A stretch of 64,000 nt of DNA, taken from positions 930,001-994,000 of the forward strand of contig JAGMVK010000009.1 in NCBI GenBank assembly GCA_020747065.1, read 5' to 3'. The notes under the pieces were generated by a model. It did no database searches, had not been told where the DNA came from, and saw nothing but the letters and a program-made list of their open reading frames with translations. A program made the position numbers and the translations under genes. Source of the DNA: Cadophora sp. MPI-SDFR-AT-0126. Taxonomy: Eukaryota; Ascomycota; Leotiomycetes; Helotiales; Ploettnerulaceae. Of the stretch, positions 47,358 through 59,837 are shown in pieces. Positions within the stretch are counted from its first letter, which is position 1. Each line of letters opens with the position of its first letter.

Positions 47358-50250
47358 GACAATCAAAGTCCTTTGGAAATCTCCATCCTCGGAGCCTCAT
47401 CATTCAAGATCTGCTCTAGGCATAATCAACCGCTTGCACACAACTTGCCAACACTAATCGCATTCAAAAATTTGTATCATGCTGTACATCATTGCAAGGC
47501 CTTCTTTCTTCTCAGAAGTTTCTCGATGATCATACAAACGGCTGCATCCACACATTCTGCGCTTTGCTCACGCGCCATGTTCATCGCATCTTCCACTTTC
47601 TTATGAAAGTACAAATGTCACAGGACAGTCTTAGTTCTTATACGATCCACACTTCATTCCTCTGGCTGGACTTTGGCAGGTTGGTTCCAGATCGATGCCA
47701 TACCTTCATTATGGTTGGACCAAGGCTTTTGGCTTTGGGAACCATCTAAATTTGAGGATCATCAAGCTGAACAAAGACATTATGGGATGAAAATTCATCA
47801 TAAGTTTATGCCTTGAAGTGGCGGAGGTGTACTTGCTGGCAGTCACACGAACGACCTAGCTGATATTCGCATAGAGTCGCATTAAGGTCTGCCTCCACAC
47901 TTATACGAGGTCGAAAGCAGTTTCTTCACTTTGAAGGGTCGCCTACAGAGTTGTTCGCATTAGATACTCCTTAAATACAAATCGTTGCTTTTCAAACAGC
48001 TTACAGGCCACATTTGATAATATGGGACGTTGAAGGTGATTATTTCCGGCTCTGAAGTTCTCCGCGGTGACGAATGCTTTGTTGTCCTACAAGGCTGGAT
48101 CTAGAGATGCCTCACTCGCGAGGGAACTTGCTAATGACATGGTCTCCATTATACATATCTGCACACAATTTGGCATGAAAAGGCAAGACGGTCAAATGCC
48201 CTTCACCGAGTAACTCAAGGACCTAACTACTCGGTCTTCTCCAACACCCTTATCGGAAAAACAAAACAAGCCCATCTCACTAATTGCCGTACCACACCCA
48301 CACCACACCCAGCATGAAAGACACAGGGCATTCCCTTCCTCCTCCATCTGCAGTCTCACCAACTTTGCACCCACCCAACAAGCCCCAAAAACTGTAAGGC
48401 AGGTAGATACTCTTTACACTTTGCTTACCATTCACGTGGTGTTCCCTTAGTTGCCGCACCAAAACGTTCACGTCAAAAGTCATGTCACTCCTGCAAGTCC
48501 GTTTCTGTAAGTGCCTCTTGGCGGTTCCTGGCTACAGCACGACTACTGCAACTTCACAGTTCAGCCTAGGAAGAAAGCCCACGGTCGGTCCGTCTCCAGC
48601 GAGACTGACGAATCAGATGTGGCTATGAAAGTACTAAATATACCTTGGAACTTTGAGTAGGACGAACGGGCTGACCTGACCAGTGAGCGTCGACCTGCTT
48701 CTGAGTTTCATCCCACGCGGCGAGCGCCCGCCTGTCGTGGGTGGGAAGTGCAGTAGTTGGAATGGATGGATCGGAGCTGCGTCATGGGCTTCGCGCTTGA
48801 CAGGACAAGACATGTGAGAAGAGTGGCTGAAATGCCCTTATTCGTTGCCTTGTGTGACATGCAAGTGTCCAGCCACAATGCCGGGAACTGATATCACCAC
48901 TCACAAGCAGTTGTTTCGCAACGAGGCATGTCGAATGGGAATTGCACTTGTTCCTGTTAAGAAGGTGGTTCGGTGGGATGGTTGTGTCGCAGTATCTGAC
49001 TGACTGACGGTTGGATCTGCAATCGATGACTGCTGACGTCTTCTGTTGTGCGGAGGACGGGGCTTGTTTGAGGGGGCGGCCCGTCCATCAGACGGCATCT
49101 GACTGGTAGATTTTCTGGTTCTGGTGGTTCCGGGATGCTGGGCTGTGATATCTTGCGATGCGATGATGGCTGTGGTGCGCTTGATTTGGCAGCTATGGCA
49201 GCTATGTACATGACGAGGCTACCTCTGTACAGAGTTGGCCCAAGCAATGAGAGCGCTGTATGCAGGTTAGGATGTACGGAATATGCGACAGTTCGCGCTA
49301 GAAGCTGCCTCGGATCGTCCCAGTAGCCAGGCCAGACAGAATAGAGTGGGGTGAAGTGGCCTGATAGATACAGTACATAGAAATTCCAGTAATCGCAAGG
49401 CCGGAATTTACTGCAAATTACTGGTGCTGCTTAGAGGATGATAGGGGAAGATGTTGCTACCGAGCTTGGTTTCGTTTTGATATCATAATATTATAGCTCT
49501 CTCGTTGTATCCCCCTCCCTCTAAACCAAGTACTGTACTGTACATCGTCATCATCAAATCTAGTCTAGATAGAAGCAACCGACCTTTGACTTGATGCTCT
49601 CTCTGGTCATGAGATGAGCCCGACGAGAGCTCGCCGTTGAACCGAAAACGGCTGCGGAGCAATCTATCCATCCATCATAGTCCTTCCCTTCCCGTGTCCT
49701 TCCCCTCATTCTTCATCCCGGATTCCGGACATAGAGTAGTAGCAGCTGCTGTACCAAGGCCAGAACAGGAGACGGATAATCACGAAGCTGCAGCTGCACC
49801 GCGGTCAGGTTGCAGGTGTCTGTGAGATCGCGCCCGGCTTGGGTCAGGAAGACCACCGAACTTTTTGACCTTCCATCAGACCCAAGGGTGTCGCTGTCAG
49901 GGTGTGCCTTGCCTTGCCTTGCCTTGCTGTGCTCTCGTTGGTTGTCGAGACCACTCCACACTCATATGTGAATCCTTCAACACCTACACTACACTACACT
50001 GCACTACACTGCAGTACACACTCAAATCCACTACAAACCCAAACGACTCTGCTCAAAGACCTCTGATCTTCCTCGAATTTCGTGTCGCGCAAACTGCAAC
50101 AGCCTCTATCAAACAAAAATTGCCATCGCAAACGCACCCCTTCCTTGCCTTGCGACCCAACCCAATCCAACCCAACCAACTTTGCCTCTTGAGCAAGAAT
50201 AACAACCACCGATTGATGAGGTGACGGAAACACTCAGCCTCGCCCACACC
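47358..50250. other. Intergenic region with promoter of DUF7514 gene
   Basis: 2.9 kb without a supported gene. The last 400 bp contain (GCCTT)4 (49906-49925) and imperfect CACTA/CACTG repeats (about 49985-50020), then a CA-rich leader. Confidence 0.5.
49906..49925. repeat. (GCCTT)4 microsatellite
   Basis: Four perfect units, 325 bp upstream of the start codon at 50251. Confidence 0.9.
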
Positions 50251-52599
50251 ATGGCTTACGATGCCTACGGTCGTCCACTGCGAAGCAATGGGGAGCCTGG
50301 CTACTTCGATCCCCTGGATGCGTCCGCAGCAACGGATTACACAAATCACAGCAACAGTAGTAGCAGCCAGAATTATTACGAAAGCAGCGAGCCTCGAGAC
50401 TCTTACCACCACCTCCACCATCGAGAACCTACAAATCCCCGCCGACGCGAATCCCCTCCTGTAGGCGGCAAGATGGCTTCTGCTGCTGCAGATCGCGGAG
50501 ACCAGCTTCCAGCTGGCCCAGATGGGGTTTCCCCGGAACTCATAGCTGCTATCACGGAGAAAGTAAAGAGAGAAGGTAAGTTGCCGTTACCGCTGCCAAA
50601 TCCAGCTGCTAGCCTCGTACGATACTAACTCGAATGTGCAGTGTTCGAACAGTTGAAGCAAACAGGCAGTGTCGACCTACCATCCCAAGGTCCGCCAATG
50701 CAAAGAGAACCTTCGAACAAGTCTAGCTCAACATCATCCCCTCCTCCAACTGTGAGAAGAGTTTATACACCTCCGTCTCCTACACAAATTGGCCGACAGA
50801 CATATACACAATCTTTTGTGCCGCCGCCTACGGATCCAATGCGATCGCATCCAGGCAGCCCATTAGAAGAGCCTCTTGGAGGAAACCGTTTCGCAGATCG
50901 TGGACCACCACCTCCAAGCAGTCCTGAGAAATCTTCTGGTGTAAGATTCTCTGACCGCAGTGCGGCTGCTCGGCCTGCGGGAAATAGAACATATTCAACT
51001 ACGGAGCTCTCGACTATTGATCAGAAATGGGGAAGGCTATTTGAAAATGATGGGAAACCTACACAAAGACTGGGCCAGTTCTTAAGAGGATTGGCAAATC
51101 ATATCGTGAGTTTTCTTTAGCACTAATTAAAGGACCAGAGCTAATGTGACCTTAGATTGAGGAGTTCCCTGCCAAGAAGTCTATTGTTGTAACTCCTACC
51201 AAAATGGCAGCCTACTATGCTGCCCATACCTTGGATAAGGAGCCCCATCCTCTACTGAGTAAGCAGCTACGATCAAGTTATCTCGAACTTTGACTGATTT
51301 TTTCCAGCTATCTTCCGAGCACATTCCAATGAGCATATTTCTCGTTTATACCAAGACCTAGGTTGCCAGCATCACTTAGTCCAAGAAGATTCTCACTCGG
51401 CACCAATAATTCCCGCTCTCACACCTGTTGGGTTTGCACACTGGATGACCATCAACATCCTCGCCTATCCCGACGAAGAGGCGAAGAGGCTGGCGAAAGT
51501 TGTTATTGCAATGCCTATCGATGCAGATGGTGACCTAGTTGATGGCAAACCAGAGCGACTTCCGAAGCAGATTTCACGACACCTTCTCCCAGACAGAGAA
51601 GACCGCTCTTATAGAAAACTCCTTGACTCGGCAATAGAGAACTTCCTCGATGATCTGGGATCAACAAGTAGAAGGAAAGCTTCAATTACGAGTCCTCCAT
51701 TAAGCCGCCATTCTTCGTCCACAACTCGGCCACGCTCTGGGAGTCCCCCTACTCGCGGTTCATCCTCTACAGCTCGGTCATACGGGCCTGTACCAGTTGA
51801 AATCCACCAAGCTCGTACCTCTCCGACCACGTCTAAAGCCCAACCTATCGAGCGAGAGAGAAAGCCCTACGGTGGCGTTCCCTCCAACTCCGAAACATCT
51901 AGCAATGAAGAAGGCGTCAAAATTGAACGAGATCGCCAACCGTACACAGCCCAACCAGGAAGTGGCAAGAACCATATCGACAATCTGAACCCGCCTTCAT
52001 CAACTCGTCCAGCCCGTGCAAACTCAACGAGTAGTCGATCCTCCGCACGTGAACAGCCAGAACAAGGAGACCTTCGCCACGTTCGAACAAACAGCAGCAG
52101 CACCAGTCAAAGTCGCTACCCACCACGAGCCGGCGCACGCAGAAGCAGTTCCCCTCCATTTAAAAACTTTAGCCAATCCACGCCCGACGACCTGCACTCC
52201 GCATCCTCCAAATACGGCCCTAATCCCTCCTCGTCGTCCTCCAGCTTCACTACCAACCCCTCCTCAACATTCAGCCCTTCCTCCCGCGGTTCGGACCCAG
52301 TCTTCCCACCTCCGCCGTCAGGACCGCCACCAGTGGACATCCACCGCCGTTCTCGAGACGAGCGCCAGTATCGTCGCGGCACAGAAGAGGACTCTCGCTT
52401 CACAGGCGAGTTTAACAGCCCTCGCGACGCAGAAAAGTGGGACCGGTACCAAGATGCTGCGAGAGGCGAAGATCGCTTTGGTGGCTATGAACGTGGATCT
52501 GTATCGATTGATCCGAGGGATCGAGGTGCTCCTTTTGAGGAATGGTATCGGGAGAAGGGCCGTGGGACGGAGTACGATGGGCTTCCTAGACGGTATTGA
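50251..52599 (+). CDS. DUF7514-domain protein of unknown function
   Basis: 727 residues. Exons are 50251-50575, 50642-51105, 51156-51258 and 51308-52599. The conserved globular part lies at about residues 238-415 (WGRLFENDGKPTQRLGQFLRGLA ... SNEHISRLYQDLGCQHHLV ... ALTPVGFAHWMTINILAYP ... PKQISRHLLP). It corresponds to the fungal DUF7514 region. The flanks are low complexity: an N-terminal His/Ser/Pro-rich arm and a C-terminal Ser/Pro/Arg-rich tail of about 300 residues, probably disordered. No signal peptide or membrane helix. Biochemical role is unknown. It sits between the Stc1-type and Dicer genes, but I see no functional link beyond position. Confidence 0.88.
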
Positions 52600-53560
52600 A
52601 AAATTTCGAAGTGAAAGATAATGAGAACGATTGTTGCAAATGGAATTGGGAACTTCTGCGACGAAAACTTCTGTGTGGAGAGACCAGGCGATGAAGGGCT
52701 GCTAGCGATAATTGCTTGCTTGTTTGCTTGTTTTCAGATGATACCTGAGCGGCGACACGATACGATATGTTACGATACCAAGCTCGTTGTTTCTTCTAGG
52801 ATAGATACCACTTTACTTCACTTTTTGTTTTGTTTACTTTTCTTCTCGCTTCTGCTCTCCATTTGTTTACTCCTGTATTTTTCCTTCCTCTTCTTCACTT
52901 CCAGTGCTTTCACCTCTATGTCTACTAGGTGGAGGCACATCTTGTACGGATATGAATACGGAATTCGGGAGACTGACATAAGCGCATGATGTACTGGTTG
53001 GAGAAATCGGACAGACAGACGGATAGGCAGACGGGGTTGGAGTTATCTCAGAGCTGGCTTTGCTTTACTTTTCTCATCCTATTTACTTGTTACTTCTCCT
53101 TGGCGAGACACGGGAAGAGAGAGAGCATCATTATTACGTTTCCCCTTTTTTCATATCAGGGAATTCCCGCTGCCAGGTTTGTCGCTCGTTTGAGGAGACT
53201 GGCTGTATGTGGCGACTGGGGGAGGTGGGAGGCCTTTGTACTTTACCTTGTATCGAGTTGATTGATTGGTTGATCAATGAAATGCATAAAAGGAGACGAC
53301 CAGAGAAAACGATCTGATGCTGACACGTGTATACTGTGATCTACCAATCCTTATGTTTTATAGTTGAATGTAGGTGCTCATGAGAGTCTGGCTTGCTCTC
53401 TTTTCCAATGTCCTTAAAACCCATAAGTGACATGGACGCCCACGCAGACTCTAGGAAAGCGACCAAATAACGCCTCTAGAACCCAACAATTTACTTACTT
53501 GCTATCCCGCCAATCTCAACGCCGAACATGCCACTTCGGATTCATCAGACATACCAAGCA
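52600..53560. other. Convergent 3' intergenic region
   Basis: Lies between the DUF7514 and Dicer stop codons. T-rich on the plus strand (52800-52920) with short GACAGACAGACGG-type repeats near 53010-53033. No gene seen. Confidence 0.5.
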
Positions 53561-56500
53561 TCATCCATCCATTTCAACATCAATCCCACTCTCGGCCGTT
53601 CTGGTATCTTCATCTTCATCTTCATCCCCACCAACCTCGCCCTCCCCCTGTATGTCCATCCCATCAACAACACCTTCCATTTTCTCCGCCTTTAATACCA
53701 GCACCGCCTCTTCCGCAGCTCTCGTCTCAATCTCCACGACACTAACACCACTACTGACACCCACAACCTCCCTCTCCCCCACAAATACCTTACAAGCTAA
53801 TCTCTTGCCCCTCTCCATCCCTTCTCCTCCATCTTCACCCTCATTCCCATCTGCCTCTTCAACAGGAGGGGCCAAAGAGACCACGTACCTCACACTCTGC
53901 GTATCCGCCAACATACCCAATTCCTCTTTCGGATTCAAAACCTGTACATCCTCATCTAAAATCCTACGCATGATCTTGAAGATCCCAATTCGCTCAATGA
54001 GCTGATTGCATGCCTCAAACGAACCAGAATCAATCCAAACAGCTGCAATGAGACTCTCCACAATGTCAGAGTAAAATTTCTTCGCTTGCAGTCTAGCGAG
54101 TAGGGCCCAGGGGTAATAGTTTCCAGTTTCAAAGGCAGCACGAATGTGGGGGCCCACAATGGCGTGCCGAAGGGAAGTAGCTTGTTGTTCGGTGCCGATG
54201 TGAGGACTGGCGTGGCGCATGAACTGCCAAAGGGCAAGCTGGGTAGTCTTATGGATTTCCGTTATGAGAGGTGGGGTTCCCTCGGATTCGGATATTAGAT
54301 CTATGAGGTCCTGCTCAACGAAGAGTTCCATGCATAAGAAGGCAAGGATGTCGGCGTTGACGAGAGCTGTGCGCATGAGATGCATTTTGATGTGTGAGAA
54401 ATTGTATTCCCATAGCTTCGTGACGACTAGGTGGTCAAGAATTGCGTCGCCGAGAAATTCAAGTCTTTCAAGAGATGCTGAGCCAGAGTTACACGAAGCA
54501 TGTGTTATGGACTCAATCAGAAGTCCTTTAATCCGAAATGAGTATCCGAGAAGCGTTTCCAGCGGCTGTAAGGTAGGAGGTAGTTCAACGTCTGGTCCTC
54601 GCTGAAACAGAGTTCGTCTGCGAGCTTCAAGTGACTCCCACTGCCAATCCGGGCGAGGGATGAATGTCTGTAAACAGGTCAGAGCCTTTGGTATTCCACC
54701 ATCGAGCATAGCTACTCCAATGAGGGATTCAACAACGTCGGCAGGGATCTTGGAGGACATTTGTCTCTCTCCGTCGGCAGCCATTTTTAGTGCATCGTCA
54801 ACATAGAGTGGCCGCCATTGATGTCCATTGAACTGCTTGGTGATGATGAATCTATCCAAACCAGATTTGGTAGCGGCTGTGTAAAGACTTGAGTTACTGA
54901 CGATTCGACCCTTCATTTCTGACAGATATCCTTCGTGCCAAAGGGGATACTGTGCCATAAGTTGGACCGAAGTACACAGCTTCAAGATAGCATCTCCCAG
55001 GAATTCCAATCGCTGGTAATTTGTCACACTTCCAGCGCTGGAAGCTGTGATAGCAGTTGCAACAAGGTTGAGCTCCGAGATCTTTACATCTTTTAATATC
55101 GTGTTGGAGAGTAGCGAGGCAAGGAGGTACTTCTCGCAATGATTCATGACGACTGGGATGAGACGGCCAAATTGGTAGTATTTGAATGGCATGTCATCCA
55201 CTGTACATCTTGCTATTGGTACCACAGTAGAATATGGCTTGCTTGATGAATTGCTTGTCACCGGGAGTCTTTGAACGAAGTTCGAACGCCGAGGAACCTT
55301 AATAAGTGAGAGGTGCGGCGAGTCGGGTGCTTCTTCGTAGCCCTTGTACGGATTTTGTACAAGCATGACATCCGGTTTTGTGGCAAGAAAGTCTTGGAAC
55401 ATATAAGCTGAGAAGGGTTCCAACTTGTCTCTGATCAGACCGATACTAGAATGGAGGTTCGAAGGTTGTACAGTGTGCTTGCCCATCAGATATACCAAGT
55501 CCTCGACAGGCGCGGAAAATTCAACGACATGTGGCTCCCGTCGGATTGGAAATCTAGAGCCAAATGCAGCCTGTAGAAGTGCCCAAGTATCTAATTTTGT
55601 AGGAGCTGTCGAGGTTCTCTCAATAATATGCAATGAGAATTCCGTGGTGGAGTCCCATTGGACCTCAATCGGTGGCAATGGTGGAATTGGTACTGGAAGC
55701 AGCATCGTGATCTCAAGAATCTTGGAGACGATTGTCGCTTGATAAATTTTTGTGGGGCTATTTTTCCATTCCTTCGCAACCTCAACCCATGGATTCAGTT
55801 GCTCCCGGACCTTTACTAGAGAAGCTCGAGTATCGGTGGGGGAAGTTCTCAACTCGGTGAGGAGATCGTCATGAATAAGAGTCGGTAGTAAATGATCGTT
55901 GACGAGCTCGGCTGAGTAAAGTGCAAGATATGCTTGGAAGGCAGCATCCCTCATAGCGTTCTTCTCAGTCTTCCATGGTAATCTGCTCTCTGCAACTCTG
56001 ACACTTTGGTCCACACAAAGTGGCAAAGTGACCCTTGCTCGGATAAGATCACCGTGTCGAGAGCAAATGAATTCCGGTCGAAGATCAACATGAGCGGTTC
56101 GTGGCAGCTTCGCACAGAAGTGGTAGAGGTGCTGGATGGCATTATCCAAATCCAGTAGAGCTTGGGTTTTCGGGACTTGAAATATCATGGTTTCGACGCC
56201 AGCCTCGTCGGAGTCCTCTAGCCTCAGCTCCTCCTGCAGAGTACGCATTTCATCCTCGTACATTTGCCGCATGTCTGCCTCAAGCTGTTGCCAGCCTACG
56301 ATCTTGTCACTATCTGAGTGCATCAAGACGAGCTTGGAATCTCGGTGTCTCGCACGCCCCCGTCTTTGCACGAATGATTTGAGATTTGCGGGTGGTTGAA
56401 AAGATATGACAGCATTACAAGCAGGAACATCTATGCCCTCCTCTAAAACAGTGGTTGCGATAGCCAGATTGATCTTGCCAGATTTGAATTTCGAGATTGT

Positions 56501-58383
56501 GTGCTTTTGTTCTCCAGCATCCACAAGTTCGGATACGTTGCGAGCGCGCTGAGTGTGCCCGGATGTTCCTACGATTGTTCCGATATTGAATTTGCCACTT
56601 GTGGACGGGTGTACCGAAAGTAAATGTGCTAGTACTGAGGTAGCTGCCCTCTCCTGTAACACAAGTAGACGTCAGAAGAGTGTTCAGCGATACGACTGGT
56701 TGATAGCTTACCTGGACGAAGATGATACCCTGAAACGTTTTTGGTTCTTCTAGAAGCAGTTCAACCAACTTAGCCACTTTGTCGCTGACCAGGCTCAGAT
56801 CTCCAAACCGCAGGCTGGAATGTTCGGTTGTCTCAACTCCTGACAAAACTTTAGCGAGATACTGCTTTTCGGCGCCCGTTACGTCCCATATATTCCCATA
56901 CTTCGTGGATCCGGTCGCGGCCTTTTTTATTTTTTTTTACAACCCTGAGGAAGTAAGTATGTAGAGATTGCAGATACACATTAGGAAAAGAACGAGAAAA
57001 TACGTACTGTGCAATATAGTAATCCGCGGCCCATGTCCCCAAATCCTCGTTGATCTTGCTTGCTGTGCCATAAAATGACCTGAGTTGACTTGAGCACCAA
57101 GTTTTTCCAGTCATTCTGACTTTATCTGCCTTAGCTCTACCTTTCTCGGTGTTGTCTTTCAGTAAACTTAAGAAATAAGGATCTTCCGCGATTTTCAGAT
57201 CGGCGAATGCTCTTTCAAGGCTAGCGAGGGACTTCGAAGTCGTAGCCACCATTGGGGCTTGATACATGACCCGAATTAGCACTGGCAGCTTGACTTCGAG
57301 TCGAAGCTCTGCGCGATGCTTGCTTGGAGTTCGACATATCGCATCCATTACCTTCTCAATTTCGATCAACGAGTGTGGATTGGAACGCATGACTGGAGAA
57401 GCAGTGAGTCCTAAGATATGAGGAACCAACTCGCCAGAGCGCTTCCGCTTATGGTAGTGTTTGTTCATGATCATGGCCCCTGGATAGTTGTGCACACAGT
57501 TGTGTACTTTCAAGTTAGTCGCATAAAGAAACTACGGAAGTGGGATGCCGGTTACCTTCGTCAAAGACTATTAAAGCCAAAGACTCCATCCAAACGAAGC
57601 CATTATTGAGAGCATTCAGCAAAATTTGATACGTTGAGACAACGATCCGAACGTTCTTCAAGGTAGCATCCCATTGCTCTTTTTCGCCCCAGCTATCAAC
57701 GTTGTCTGCACCGGAAAGAACTTTACAGTGGACTTGAGCGATCTGACTTGAAATATAATTGTGCTGCTGTTCACATAGAGCAACAGTGGGAGCAAGAAAC
57801 CATATGATCTGGCAGTGTCAGTACAGAGTAAGGCAATAGACTACCTGACTGGACTTTACTAACTTGATGCAATGGGATACGCTCGAGTTCATGTTGCATG
57901 CGCATTACAGCACTTTGATGAGAGGGTTAGTTACAGCTTTTGGAACGCATTCGCTTTGATTTCTTGTGGAAGGAGGGACGAAAATGCCCTTGCGGTGTAA
58001 GAAGAGCTTCGAAGTGGAATGACTATAAGAATGAGCGTGGCTTACATATGCGTCTTCCCCGACCCAGTATCCATCTTTCAACTATCAGCCGTGACCTTCT
58101 GAAACCTCCCTCAACCACTTACCGCAACAATAATATTCTTCCTCAGACTGTCCTCCAACATCTCCTTCTGATACGGCCTCGGCTTGATGACCGGCGGTCC
58201 ATCCTGGATAACGAGTGACTTGAGACTATCGCTGTCACTGAGAAACGCATCAATATCGCTGATCTCTTCTTTGACTTTGGCAGCTTCAATCTCAACTTCG
58301 GCAGTTGCTGTTAATATCGAAGACTTAGGGATAGCTGTGACAGATGGGGTCGAGTTGAGGAGGGCTTCCTTGAGGTTTTCCAT
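53561..58383 (-). CDS. dcl2: Dicer-like ribonuclease (DCL2 type) with apparent frameshift in exon 6
   Basis: RNA-silencing enzyme that cuts double-stranded RNA into small RNAs. Exons: 58383-58123, 58074-58046, 57912-57864, 57808-57556, 57506-57008, 56944-56712, 56653-53561. Ignoring one surplus base it would be 1471 residues, normal for fungal DCL2. Helicase ATPase: MDTGSGKTH (Lys94), FDEVH (196-199), LGLTASP. Helicase C: ATTVLEEGIDVPACN, QRRGRARH. A Dicer-dimerisation-like region follows. RNase IIIa has RLEFLGDA (about 989-995) and RNase IIIb ERLEFLGDA (about 1171-1177); each has its second acidic motif (ADVVESLIG, SDIVESLIAA). No PAZ is obvious. Exon 6 carries A9 (56938-56930) after which the frame is off by one: the frame entering it stops 30 codons later, whereas the needed frame (WDVTGAEKQYLAKVL) is +1. 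See findings for alternatives. Confidence 0.9.
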
Positions 58384-58958
58384 TATGCGGTCGGGACTGG
58401 TGGGCAGCTGTGGTGGAAGTATAGCAAACAAAGCGTGGAAAGCGAAGCAAAGCAAATTGCACCAAGCAAAGCAGGAAACAAGAGGCAAAGGTGTTTATCA
58501 GCGCATTCTGACTGTGAGGATGTTGTGCTGGAGCTTGAAGAACCAGGTTGCTCCAGCAAACGAGAGAGAAAGCTCAAGTTGACAGGGCTCGAAGATGAAC
58601 TTCTGCGGAAGGCTCGACGTGCAGATGCAAACTTCTGGCCCTGCCTAGCGAAGCTGCAAACTCCCGCTTGCAGTTAAATTAAGGAACGAACAAATCCAGA
58701 CAATCTAAAGTATCAGAACTGAGCGATAACATGAAAGCGAGAAAGTGATCGAGTTGAGGATGGGATGTTAGGTTCTTTACTCAGACTGGATCGGCGTTGG
58801 ACCTTCGATGGCTCGGCCCGAGAAACCTTGATGAAGCGGGAGCAGGGAGCCCAGTCTGTGGTCACAACTGCATCTAAACAACAACAGAACTCTTACAATT
58901 CTATCTATATATACACAGTCTCCCATACTTTATATTCTCTAGAGATCATTTATTAAAA
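58384..58958. promoter_or_regulatory. Bidirectional promoter of Dicer-like and AKAP7-like genes
   Basis: 575 bp between divergent start codons. A TATATATA tract at about 58905-58912 lies 50 bp upstream of the plus-strand gene. Repeated AGCAAAGC motifs occur at 58428-58472 in the Dicer leader. Confidence 0.45.
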
Positions 58959-59837
58959 ATGCCACCAAGACCCTCACAACCCCGCCTAACGCACTTCCTC
59001 GCCATCCCCCTCGTGACGCCCAGCTCCAGCCCACAACTCCAGCACTCCTTCGCGCTATTCAGAGATAAAGTCACACATCCAAATATAGCTTCATTATCAG
59101 ATGGAGTCCCAGAGCAAGCTATCAGACCGCTGGGGACGCTGCATTTGACGCTTGGTGTGATGAGTTTGACGACGAGGGAGAAGGTGGAGGGGGTTTTGGA
59201 GCTGTTGAGGAGTTTGGAGTTTGTGGGTGTGAGGCCGATGGGTGCGAGGGTTGAGGGTGCTGGGGATGATGTGAGTCCAGTGCCGAAATTGAGGCAACTT
59301 TCAGATACCCAATCTGGAGGGGATGATACATCCACAGTCTCGAATTCAGAAAGTAAAGAGAAAGAGAAGCAGAAAGAAAGACCCCCACCACCTCTTCACA
59401 TCACACTCCAAGGTCTCCAAAGCATGCACGACCCATCCAAAACATCAGTCCTGTACGCCGCGCCTTTGGATCCAAATTTGAGACTCTACCGTTTCTGTGT
59501 TAAGCTACGAGAGGTGTTCAAGGAGTTCCTTGTTGGAGAGCAGCGGCCGCTGTTATTGCATGCTACAGTTGTCAATACGGTTTATGTCAAAGGGAGGGGT
59601 GGTGGTGGTGGTAGGGGGAACGAGAGGGGTGGTAGAGGGGCAAGGGGAAGGGGAGGAGGCAGGGGACGAGAGAGGTTGACGCTTGACGCGAGGGAGTTGT
59701 TGAGGGGATGGGAGGATTTCGTTTGGATGAGGAATGTGAGGGTTGAGAGCGTTGCGGTGTTGAGGATGGGTGCTAAGGTTGGGGAGAGTGGAGAGGAGGA
59801 GTACGAAGTTGAGGGGGAGGTGGATATACCGAAGTAA
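58959..59837 (+). CDS. AKAP7/ASCC1-like 2H phosphoesterase-fold protein with RGG tract
   Basis: Single-exon gene of 292 residues. The two HxT motifs of the 2H phosphoesterase fold are present: LHLTLGV (His62, Thr64) and LLHATVVNT (His201, Thr203). The arrangement matches the AKAP7 nuclear-localisation domain family (PF10469), related to ASCC1 and to RNA 2',3'-cyclic or 2'-5' phosphodiesterases. Residues 213-240 are an Arg/Gly-rich insert, typical of RNA-binding regions. A charged, disordered Ser/Lys/Glu-rich linker separates the halves (125-145). RNA processing or binding is the likely role (inference). It is divergent from the Dicer-like gene. The leader has a TATA-like tract and the start context AAAATGC. 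Confidence 0.87.
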   Translation: MPPRPSQPRLTHFLAIPLVTPSSSPQLQHSFALFRDKVTHPNIASLSDGVPEQAIRPLGTLHLTLGVMSLTTREKVEGVLELLRSLEFVGVRPMGARVEGAGDDVSPVPKLRQLSDTQSGGDDTSTVSNSESKEKEKQKERPPPPLHITLQGLQSMHDPSKTSVLYAAPLDPNLRLYRFCVKLREVFKEFLVGEQRPLLLHATVVNTVYVKGRGGGGGRGNERGGRGARGRGGGRGRERLTLDARELLRGWEDFVWMRNVRVESVAVLRMGAKVGESGEEEYEVEGEVDIPK

